Assembly (NCBI GenBank): GCA_963932465.1
Contig: OZ010788.1
Coordinates: 669,684,484-669,748,483 of the forward strand
Source of the DNA: Maratus speciosus
Taxonomy: Eukaryota; Arthropoda; Arachnida; Araneae; Salticidae
Direction: 5' to 3'
DNA: 64,000 bases
Shown: positions 33,802-43,460 of the stretch, one piece after another
How positions within the stretch are numbered: the first letter of the stretch is position 1
How the letters are laid out: each line of letters starts with the position of its first letter
Notes under the pieces: model-generated
Told to the model about the DNA's origin: nothing
Database searches by the model: none
What the model saw: the letters and a program-made list of their open reading frames with translations, nothing else
Made by a program: the position numbers and the translations under genes

Positions 33802-33924
33802 TTTCAAAATGGATTTTGCACGCAAGGAATGTGATAGTTAAAAAAAAAAAAAAAGCTTTAAAAATGGATTCCGGTTGACCGAGAATTTCGATTAAACAAG
33901 TTTCGGATAAAAGAGGTTCTACTG
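33258..33924 (+). mobile_element. pogo-type non-autonomous element P1, copy 1
   Basis: Begins TA-'cagtaggaccttgattatc' and ends 'ggataaaagaggttctactg'. The same sequence recurs, inverted, at 46762-48178. A tandem duplication of about 80 bp with A runs (33749-33868) is private to this copy. Confidence 0.8.
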
Positions 33925-34843
33925 GAGTTGCGATCTTATCATCTTGAATCCTATTTATGCGTATAATCCTATTTTAAAAAGGAAATCCCAATTCCAAATG
34001 CCATTAGTTAAAACTCATTTTTAAGATAATTTTATATAAAAACTAATTTTTTTTTCTTTAACTGCTAATTAACTGCTTCGTTTGAAAATTTAAAAAATGG
34101 ATTATGAATTCTGAAAAGCACAATTAACTCATTAAAAATTAAAAGCATCATACTTAAAAAAAATATATTATTAAAGTGTGACACCGGATGTTGCGAAATA
34201 ATAATAATAATACTATCGTTTCAAATATAAAAAAAAAAATATTTCAAAGTTTTAAAAATGTTAAAGAAAGATTTATATTAAATCTAAATATTTTCAACAT
34301 AATCATACTGATGTTAAATAAATCACACGATTTCAAATTACGCATCCATCGAGTTCCGTTATGTACGGTATATTCTGTTGAGATGTTTCATTTAACAAGC
34401 GGATATCATCACCAAAAAGGTTGATTTAGTAAATTATACTTGTTGGGTGCGATACCCAGGTAGCTCAAGGATGTTGGCAATATAAGCGGCAATATAAGTG
34501 ACAATATAAGCGGACGTTGGCAATATGAGTTCGACTCTCGGCCTGGTACTGTTTCATTGAGTTTGAAAAAATGCAATGTGGGAATAATTATGTTAGAAAA
34601 ACAGTTACTTCCTGTTAGTTTCCTTATGCGAAGCATTTACATTAACATTTTCATCAAAGATCATAATTTTTATAATTATGATTTATTTATGTATAACATT
34701 ATCTGTACATTAATTTGTTTTCGAATATATCATTTAAGCTAATTTTTTAATATGGAAATCGACACAGGAAATGCAGCAAAATATCGTTACAACGAATCTG
34801 TGGGGAGCACTAATTAAATTCACTATACTGACAAATATGCTAA
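33925..34843. other. AT-rich block with a tRNA-like remnant
   Basis: It contains the partner of 31.1-31.4 kb and, at 34440-34560, 'ggtagctcaaggatg' (A-box-like) and 'gagttcgactctcgg' (B-box-like) separated by 'gcaatataag' repeats. I see no other structure. Confidence 0.35.
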
Positions 34844-36494
34844 GGGGGTCCGGGACACAAAAATCTTTAAATTTTCGAAAAAAAAATTATTATATTAAAA
34901 ATTTCTTTGTTTTTCTCTACTTAAAATGACGTTTAAATCATGTTTCTATCTTAATTGGAAAGGATATATTATTTTTACTTTCTTCTATCTTCAATAGAAG
35001 AAAGTATTTTAATCGAAATTTTTTTCGATTTCCGGTTTTCGACGGATTTTATTCGACGGACACATTTTAGGGGTCAGAGATCACAAAAACATTTTTACAC
35101 AAAATGTCTGTCTGTCCGTGTGTTCGTGTGTCCGTATGTCCGTGTGTCGCCATTGTACCATCAAAAATTGCATGAAGTTATGCATAGAATTGAACCAAAC
35201 ATTTTTTTTAAAGTTTTTGGCTATGGCAAGCAGGTTCTCCCTTAATTTGGAAAAATTCCGCCGGTAGGGGGCGCTGTAATTGCAAGTTGTGTGCATTTTG
35301 AATATTGTACGATCGAAAAGTGTATAAAGTTATGCACAGAATTGAACCAATTTTTTTGTGTATGTTTTTGGCCATAGCAAGAAGGTCCCTAAATTTGGAA
35401 AAAATTCGCTGGTAGGGGGCGCTGTAATAGCAAGTTTGGTGCCATTTTGAATATTGTACCATCAAAAAGTGTATGAAGTTATGCATAGAATTGAACCAAA
35501 TTTTTTGTGTATATTTTCAGGCATGGGAAGAAGGTCCTCCCTGAATTTGGAAAAATTCTGACGGTAAGGGACGCTGTAATAGCGATTTTTGTGCCATTTT
35601 CAATATTGTTCCATCAAAAAGTGTATGAAGTTATGCACAGAATTGAACCAAATTTTTTGTTTATGCTTTTGACCATGGCAAGAACATTCACCCTGAATAC
35701 TGAAAAATTCCACCGGAAGGGGGCGCTGTAATAGCGATTTTTGTGCAATTTTCAATATTGTACCATCGAAAAGTATATGAAGTTATGCATAATTCTAATA
35801 AAAATACTAATAAAAATGAATTATTGGTATTTGTAACAGCATTTTGAAATATTAATGTACATGAGATAGAAGAAAATTTTGGGATTGGCACATCCAAAAA
35901 GTTTTCGTTTTGGTTTGTTTTCAAAATCTAGCTCTCAAGCAATGGAAACGACTTCTTGTGAAAATGCGTTTTCCTTCATGATGGGGTTTTTCATCATTTT
36001 TCGTATTTAAATTGTTATAAGCCAAGAATCGTTAAAGAAAAATGGTTCAAACTTGGAACATGCAATTTTACAATTATTTTACTTTAATTTTGATTCAGCA
36101 AATTTGAAAAAAATATTTATTGTTGAAAATACGATTTTTTTTAAGTTACATCATTTTTTTTTTTAACTTTAAATATTTTAAATTTTTATTTAAATCAATA
36201 TTTTTTAAAATGCTGAATCAAAATTAAAACATATATCTATGTTTATCTAAATGAAAAACATAGAAATTCTACAAATAATATTTCGAGTTTTAACGATTTT
36301 AAAGATTACCTCACTTTTTAATAAATTTTATTTTATTTTATTTTATTTTATTTTTTTAAATTATGAGAAGATTTATCATGTGATTTTTTTTTTTCTTTTA
36401 CAAATGATATGGTTAACCATCACAAAAAAATTCAAAATTTTTACTCAATAAATAAAAATTATTTTAAAATGTGTCCCGGACCCCCCCCCCCCCC
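34844..36494. mobile_element. TTAA-type TIR element hosting CTTT element 2
   Basis: The left 'gggggtccgggacaca' and the right 'tgtgtcccggacccccc' are inverted, flanked by CTAA (34840) and TTAA (36495-36498). A CTTT element occupies 34977-35877. The rest is A/T-rich and non-coding. Confidence 0.75.
34977..35877 (+). mobile_element. CTTT-type TIR element 2, different tandem unit
   Basis: Ends 'actttcttctatct' and 'agatagaagaaaa' match the CTTT family. A TGTCCG/TGTCTG microsatellite (35105-35148) leads into units of about 150 bp marked by 'gaattgaaccaa' at 35189, 35342, 35490 and 35642. Each unit also has 'gggggcgctgtaat'. The unit is unrelated to that in the other two CTTT copies. Confidence 0.8.
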
Positions 36495-36599
36495 TTAAAG
36501 GGCATATTTTTACAAGGAAGTATGGTAATAGGATGTTTTTTTAACAATCCAAATAACATTCGTTAAACTGAAAAATTCGTTAAAGTCGTTCATTCGTCG

Positions 36600-36720
36600 A
36601 GATTCTATTGTGCACGGTTTCAGAAAAACTCGCAGAACTTTTGTTCTAACCTATACTTAATATTATTTCCTTATAAAACACAGTGAATATAACAGAATAC
36701 ATTTCATTAAATACTTTTAA
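36600..36720 (+). repeat. R1 repeat, copy c, left part
   Basis: 'gcagaacttttgttctaacc' and 'gaatataacagaatacattt' correspond to R1 copy b (31720 and 32163). It is cut at TTAA (36717-36720). Confidence 0.6.
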
Positions 36721-37261
36721 CCCATTTATGCATAGCGTCCCATTTTTGGGACGTTTTGAATTTTAACATTTTTTTTTTTTTAATTTTCTTCTGCTTTATA
36801 ACATTAAAATTGTATGAAGTAATTTTCTATAAATGTCTTTATCTATTACCGAGAGATGACAGCATAAGATGGATATTTATTTGCTTAAAATGAAGATCTT
36901 TTTTCGGTATTTATAGATATTTCAATTTTCAAGATAGTGAATTATAAAAAGTAAGTTTATTTGTATTTTTTTAATCAAGGATCCAAATAAATAAGTTATA
37001 ATCTTAGCTTGTAGACATCTTATAAATACGTATTTTTTTTTGACTGCAAAATTATATGTTCAAGTCTATTTTTTATGCATGCTTGTAACGTACAAAATAT
37101 AGCGTGCTAGGCGCAAATCGGTACATATTTCTATTAGCCAGCTTAGGGACAGTTATTTATATAAAGTCCTTTTCAAGATGATTTTTAAATAAATTATTTT
37201 CTAGTTTCAAATACGATTATTCTTAATTCATTATTAATAATACTTATAATGTTATTAGTCT

Positions 37262-37983
37262 CAGGGCCGAAACTAGCCTTTTTTGCACCCGGGGCAAGCA
37301 TCGATTTTGGCGCCCCCCTCACCACACCTCTTCCGAAAAGTATATTTACAAAGAGAATTTTACTAATTTTCTAATAGCCGACTTATTTTTAAATTTAAAA
37401 TATGTAATCTTAAAATATGTAACACTGAACTACGTAATCTACAATGGCGGATCCAAGGGGAAGGTCACGGGGTCATGAGTCCCCTCTTAACACCAACAAA
37501 AATATTCTAAAGATCATTTAAAAAATGAAATATACAGTTAGAGTTCCGATTATCCGAGTCCTGCTTAACCGAGTTTCCGCTTTCACCGAGTTATTTACTT
37601 CTGATGGACTGATGGCTTCTATTATTATGAAACAGCCATTATAAATGAAGTGTTAGGTGAAGATGAAAGAGCAGTTGTAAAAAGTTAGAACTCTGATTTT
37701 CTGGTCAGAATGCAAAGAAAAAAATGACCGTATTTTTTTTTTTTAATTATGGCTATTTTTTTCCCCATTCTGACCAGAAAATCAGAGTTCTAACTTTTTA
37801 AAATGGCTCTTTCATCTTCACCTAACACTTCATTTATAATGGCTGTTTCATAATAATAGAAGCCATCAGTCCATCAGAAGAAAATGATCCATTCCAAAGG
37901 TATAATCCTTCATTTGGCGCCCCTTCGTTCTGGTGCCCGGGGGCACATGCCCCCTCTGCCCCCCCCCCTTATTTTCGGCCCTG
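37262..37983. mobile_element. hAT-like element with perfect 8-bp duplication
   Basis: 'attagtct' occurs at 37254-37261 and 37984-37991. The ends are 'cagggccgaaactagcc' and 'attttcggccctg', with subterminal 'ggcgcccc' on both sides. The interior includes a pogo-like start ('agagttccgattatccgag', 37546) and a 283-bp hairpin. No transposase is present. Confidence 0.85.
37598..37880. repeat. Near-perfect hairpin inside the hAT-like element
   Basis: Left arm 37598-37735 ('cttctgatggactgatgg' to 'ctggtcagaatg') is inverted in 37745-37880 with very few mismatches, so it is younger than its surroundings. Confidence 0.9.
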
Positions 37984-38217
37984 ATTAGTCTCTGTAAAGA
38001 AATAAATATATTTTTTAATAGATAATAATAATAATAATAATTATAGCATATAATATACAATTTAAAAGCTTAATTTATATAAATTTAGACAAAACGTATC
38101 ATTATGCATTTTCCACATATTTACTATATTCCCGTATTTAGTACGTTTACATTTCATGAAATAAATACAAAATTATTTTAGCGTAATTTTTTTCCAGTTC
38201 ATTTTGCAACATTTTAA

Positions 38218-38725
38218 CCCTTCCCTGCACGATTTTTTCTATTTTTACGAAAAAAAATTATTTGAAATCTATATATCGGTCTAACAATGGGAAAAATAGT
38301 AAAAAAAAATAAATTTCAAATTTTCAGCTAAAATTTGATATTTTATGGTGTGTACCATATGTACAGAATTAGGGTTTTTAAAAATTGTATTGCTATATTT
38401 TGCAACTAAATGAGCTTAAATTAATTAATTTTATCTGCTTAACACTGTGCAACTTTTTTTATATTAATAGTTTTAACTATTCAGTAAAAATAATGAAAGT
38501 AAATTTTACCTTAATAGCTTGATCGATTTCTTTTTTGTTTCCGAAGAGCAAATTCTAATTTTTTGTCTAATGCAGCCTTCTGACGTGAGCAAAATAAGTG
38601 TTATTCCATTCTTTGGATTATTTTTGATCAGTTATAAGGATCACATTAGTAAAATTCATGGCACATAATGAAAATTATAATTTTTTTAGGTATGTGCCAG
38701 TTATGGCACGTGGTGCAGTGAAGGG
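38218..38725 (+). mobile_element. piggyBac-like element M5
   Basis: TTAA at 38214-38217 and 38726-38729; ends 'cccttccctgcac' and 'gtgcagtgaaggg'. It is 508 bp, non-coding, and nested in M4. Confidence 0.85.
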
Positions 38726-38782
38726 TTAAAGTGATTTTACCAAGAAATTTGAGAAGACAAAAATTCAGCATAAATGGGTTAA

Positions 38783-39172
38783 TGAATATCAAACAACTAA
38801 CTTTTATTAACAGAATAAATATTAATAATCCTTATTACATTTGTAGCACTGTTGAATACTCATTTTCTTTAACTGCAATATAATCTGCATTCTGTACACT
38901 TAATATAGCATAGCGTCAGCATAGTAAATGTATGTTTAATTGTAATTCAAGGGTAATTGATTCATTGGAACGTACAGATGATTAGCGGGCACTTCTAACG
39001 GATATGCATCGATGTTTCTATTGGAAACTCTCCCGGTCGTTGGTCAATCCTGAGGCAATGCAGGTAGATATCATTGAACGAGTGAGTTTATAACAACGAA
39101 CGCTGCTTTCTATTTAGTTTAACCAATAAAGTGTATAGCTAGCTTTCAGAATTACGTAAATATCGTATGTAT
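38783..39172 (+). repeat. R1 repeat, copy c, right part
   Basis: R1 resumes after M4: 'cagcatagtaaatgtatg', 'attagcgggcacttctaacg', 'aacgagtgagtttataacaa' and 'aatatcgtatgtata' at 39172, where the next element begins. Confidence 0.75.
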
Positions 39173-39173
39173 A

Positions 39174-40179
39174 GTCGTGGGAAAAAAAGGAAGCACCCCT
39201 TACTAACTCTGCAAAAAATTATCGTAGAGGAAAGTTTCTGGTACGACACGATTGGTAATAAAGTCTACTTTTAAATGATGTATATAAAATTTGCTTATTG
39301 GGCCATCGCCATATTAAAACAAACCATAACTTTGTTTTTTACGATAGCAGTACACGATTCTGACAGCATAAGTGAAATCTACACCCTTCAATAAGCCTAA
39401 AAACAAATTTTTATTCAATTCATACGATAAATTTCCGATAAATTAATTATTTTAAAACAAGCGTATTTTAGGGGCTGTATCCAAATTGAAGTCCGTTACT
39501 CGATTGTTAACCGAAAGCCCCCTTCTTGATCAAAGCATCTTAAACGCTGCTCAAGCAGATTACAGGATAGCATACGATATTTCAAAATATCTAGTCACTT
39601 CTATCATAGACCATTAAACCATCATTTTTCGTTTTTTAAGCATAATTTGAAAACTACTTGGAAGAAAAGTGGGGAATTTTGGATTTCCATAAAGCAGGAC
39701 TTAATAAATCTAAATCCATCAAAAAATTGTAGGTTGCAATTCATAATTTTTCCGAATATTAATTTCATAATTCATAATTCATATCATAAAATTATAAAAA
39801 TTGGAAGTTCAACGCATTTATTTTTGTGCATTTTAGTATTATTGCTACACAAAAAATTAGCACATTAGGAGCATAATTTCAGGCGATATTAATAAAAATA
39901 TGAAAATGTAATTTAATATTAGAAACATTAAATGTTTATAATTCAAAAACTTACCATTCAAAGGACTTGAAATTAGGTGTCTAGGCATAGTTTGAACCGA
40001 AGATTTGAAATACTTTGTTAAAATTGGGTATTGCCATTGAAAAAAATGAAATTTAGGATCGTTTTAATATGTAGATGTCCCCCGAAGAAAATATTATATA
40101 CATCATTTCAAAGTAGACTTTATTTCCAATCTTTCGGTACCAGAAACTTTCTTCTACGATAATTTGTTGTCCACGACTG
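39174..40179. mobile_element. Tc1/mariner-type MITE with about 100-bp TIRs
   Basis: The left 'gtcgtgggaaaaaaa' through 'attatcgtagaggaaagttt' and 'aaagtctacttttaaatgat' is inverted at the right ('atcatttcaaagtagacttt', 'actttcttctacgataattt', 'gtccacgac'). TA flanks both ends. It is 1 kb with no transposase. Confidence 0.75.
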
Positions 40180-40180
40180 T

Positions 40181-40659
40181 ACATTTAATTGTAATTCAAG
40201 GGGACTTCATTCATTCGACTGTATAGATCATTAGCGGTCACTAGGAATGAAACTATATGCATCCGTGTACCTATTGGAAACTCTTGACCGTTGGTCATTC
40301 CCGAGGCAATGCAGGCAGTCATCATTGAACGAGTGAGTGCAGCGAACGATGCTTTCTATTTAGTTTAATCAATAAAGTATATATCTAGCTTTTAGAATTA
40401 CATAAATAGGGTATGAAGCTTAATGCAAACGTTATGTGACATCTCTCGAACGGTAGGTTTTGAGGAATGGATTGTGATACATTGTGTAGATAGCGTCAGT
40501 ATATAAGTTTAGAAGGTTGTTCGATATTAATTATAAACACTGTTAAAAAATATCGTGAAATACCAATGAGAACACGGTCCACAGGCGTTTATGTACCGTT
40601 CTAATTTGTCAGAAAATAGATAGTCTTTAAAAGGAGAGGTAAATTTTCAGGATATTTTT
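40181..40659 (+). repeat. R1 repeat, copy d
   Basis: A further R1 unit starts at 'atttaattgtaattcaag', so copies c and d stand in tandem, with the previous element at their joint. Its 3' part ('ggattgtgatacattgtgta', 'cagtatataagttt') resembles the end of the 58-kb satellite monomer. Confidence 0.7.
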
Positions 40660-41572
40660 ACTTTCTTCTATCTTTACAAGAAGAAAGTATTGGATTCCTG
40701 AAAATTTTCGAATTCTGGTTTGCGACGGATTTACACGTTTTAGGGGTCAGAGAACCATAAAAACATGTTTTTACGAAATGTCTGTTTATGAGTCTGTCTG
40801 TCTGTGTGTGTGTAAGACACAAATTTTGTGGGCGCTCAATCTCAAGAACTAATGAACGGAATTTAATAAAACTTTAGATTCAGTTAGTCTCTAATATAAA
40901 CTCGTGCTGCTTACTTTTAGGTGTAAACCACTCAACAGGTGGCGCTTCTATGCAGCATTTTTCACGATTTTCGCATATCTCAAGAACTAATGCACCGATT
41001 TTGATAAAACTTCAGATTCCATTAGTCCTTGATATAATTCCGTGCTGATTACTTTTGTTAGTGTAAATCACCCAACAGGTGGCGCTGCTATGCGACATTA
41101 TTCCCGATTATCGAAATAGCTCTATCTCAAGATCTAATGCCCGAATTTTTACCAAACTTCAGATTCAGTTAGTCCCTGATATAAGTTAGTGCTATTTAGT
41201 TTTTATTGTAAATCGCTCAACATGTGGCGCTGCTAGGCTATATTTATCACGATTTTCTCAATAACTGTATCTCAAGGGTTAATGCATGAATTTTCAATAA
41301 ATTTCAGATTCAGTTAGTCCCACATATAAATTGGTCCTGATTAGTTTTTGGAGTAAATAGACCAACAGGTGTCGCTGCTATGTAGATTTTTTTACGATTT
41401 CCGCAATAGTTCTACCTCAAAAACTAAGGCACGGATTTTCATCAAACTTCAGATTTAGCTACAACTTGACATAAGTTGTTGCAGATTAGATTTTGTTGTA
41501 AATCACCTAACCGGTGACACTGCTATGCTTTGTTTTCCAGGAAATATTTACATGTATGAGATAGAAGAAAGT
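40660..41572 (+). mobile_element. CTTT-type TIR element 3 with tandem array
   Basis: Ends 'actttcttctatct' and 'agatagaagaaagt'. A GTCTGT microsatellite leads into five units of about 146 bp, marked by 'ctcaaga/ctcaagg' phrases at about 40841, 40978, 41126, 41271 and 41416, each with 'caggtggcgctgctatg'-like wording. The left end forms a 'cttct...agaag' hairpin. Confidence 0.9.
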
Positions 41573-42150
41573 TTTGGTATTGCTACATCCGACCAGTTAA
41601 CAATGTAGTGAAAATATTTGCCAGCATACTTCTTAAAGGAGACATATTTTGAGTCAGTTACATTGTATTTTTAAAACTCATTTTATTTCCATGATTAATA
41701 AATTACACGCAATTAAAAAATTATATGTAATAAAAACATTTTAATATCTTAAATTACAGAATTATGAGAAATAAAACTACAATCAATCGTAAAAAGAAGA
41801 ACTGACCGATAGAAAGAAGAAACAAAAGAGATTTTTAATTAAAATTTTAATTAAAGTACTTATCCTCATATTGGAATATAAAAAGCAACGAATATATCGG
41901 ACATTTTCTCGGCCTTTGGTTCTTTCTGAGGCTATGCAGGTACACATTGTTGAACAAGTACCAGAATTTATCAACATATTTTACCTCGCATCAAAACCTC
42001 ACATCCCTTAAACCAATAATTAAATTTTAGCGACACATTAATATTATTAGGATGATGGAAAATCATATGGAAGGATTATATGTAATTTTTAATTAATTTA
42101 CTAAAACAAACAAAATGCACCATCCCATCCGAATCAAAAAGAAATAAAAT
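41573..42150. other. R1-related and AT-rich sequence
   Basis: 'acatattttgagtcagtt' (41642) and 'gaggctatgcaggtacacat' (41930) are diverged R1/satellite phrases. Otherwise nothing. Confidence 0.4.
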
Positions 42151-42256
42151 ATACAGGATAAACCAAAAATCTTGCTCTGATTATAATAATTTATTATAAA
42201 TTAACCGTTTGTATAATAATGTAACTTGTTATATCATTGGATAGGTCAGTTTTAGC

Positions 42257-42297
<41 letters not shown>

Positions 42298-42722
42298 TGT
42301 GTGTACAATAGAACGAAACATTTCCGGATAGGAGGATTGGAAGGGATATGGACTACCACCCCGGCCTCCCCGCTCTCCAGATATTAATTCTCTAGATTTT
42401 GTCTTTGGAGGCTATATCACGGACAACACTTTGTGCCACACCAATTGCTGACGTCGAAGAACTGAAGATTAGGATACAAGCTGATGTGTGTACTGTAACA
42501 GAAGACATGTTAAAGAACACTTGGCGGGAACTGGAATACTGCTTAGATATTCTCCAAGTTACCAAGGGAGCAAGCACACATGAAATTTACTGAGGTATGT
42601 GGTCTTATTAAAAAAATTATAACAGTACTTGCAATGTATCCAAACAAACATATATCTAATTATAATAGTTTGAGAATAATAAATATTTATAATCAGGGCA
42701 AGACTTTTGGTTTACTCTATAT
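42151..42722 (+). mobile_element. mariner-type deletion derivative, copy 2
   Basis: The ends 'acaggataaaccaaaaatct' and 'aagacttttggtttactcta' correspond to those of copy 1, with TA flanks. A T38 run (42259-42296) sits at the internal deletion point. Confidence 0.8.
42330..42593 (+). pseudogene. mariner transposase C-terminal fragment
   Basis: The plus strand gives 'ALQILI'-type remnants of SPDINPLDF, then, in an open frame from 42399, 'TPIADVEELKIRIQADVCT', 'TEDMLKNTWRELEYCLDI' and a stop at 42593. It has the same C-terminal segment as at 28.5 kb with fewer lesions. The catalytic core is absent. Confidence 0.75.
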
Positions 42723-43019
42723 AACTTGTTAAAGAAAAAAACAAAATTAAATTTTATGTTTTAATATCAAGTGTTCAAACGTCCCTTTTGGAAAATATTT
42801 TAATTTTCATTTCACTTCAAATAATATCTAACATCCTGAAAATTGTAAACGCGATAACGAAAAATGTTTTATATTTTTTGAACATATGCATAACATTCTA
42901 TAAATCCAATTGGAAATAGCTATTCAAACGTGGCAAATGAGGTGCGTTCGTACTATAACTAGTTTTATAAATATTTTTTGCACCAAATAGCGTACTGACT
43001 GAATATTTTAGTGCACTTC

Positions 43020-43440
43020 AAAAGTGCATAGCAATTTCATTCTGTTCGAAAGGCTGTAACATCATTAAAATGCATTTGCAATAATTTTTTCCCATTGGCC
43101 GTCATGTAACGGAAAAGTTTTGACTGTCCCTCTAATTAAACTATACATCCGATTTTCCTAAAATTTGAGATGACTCGACAAAATTGTGCAGCAATTATAT
43201 ATTTAAAATTTCAGACCATTCGGAAGGCTGTAACATCATTAAAATGCACTTGCAATATTTTTTTCCCCATTGGCCGTAATGTAACGGAGAATTTTGACTA
43301 TCCCTGTAATAAAACTATACATCCGATTTTCATAAAATTTGGAATGACACGACAAAATTTTACAACAATTATATATTTAAAATTTCAGACCATTCGGTTG
43401 GGAAGTTTTTGCTCTGTTATATGCGGACAGACGGACTGAA
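43020..43440 (+). repeat. About 173-bp direct repeat, 2.3 copies
   Basis: 'aggctgtaacatcattaaaa' occurs at 43052 and 43225; 'tatatatttaaaatttcaga' at about 43196 and 43372. It ends 'gcggacagacggactgaac'. It looks like part of an older Helitron- or TIR-borne array. Confidence 0.8.
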
Positions 43441-43460
43441 CGACGACTATAGGTGCTATA

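Larger units (their letters stand above)
36721..38778 (+). mobile_element. piggyBac-like element M4 with two nested elements
   Basis: Perfect ends 'cccatttatgc' and 'gcataaatggg' lie within TTAA (36717-36720, 38779-38782). Of its 2058 bp, 37262-37983 is a hAT-like element and 38218-38725 another TTAA element, leaving about 0.8 kb of M4 itself, non-coding. R1 copy b shows the same locus without M4. Confidence 0.85.
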
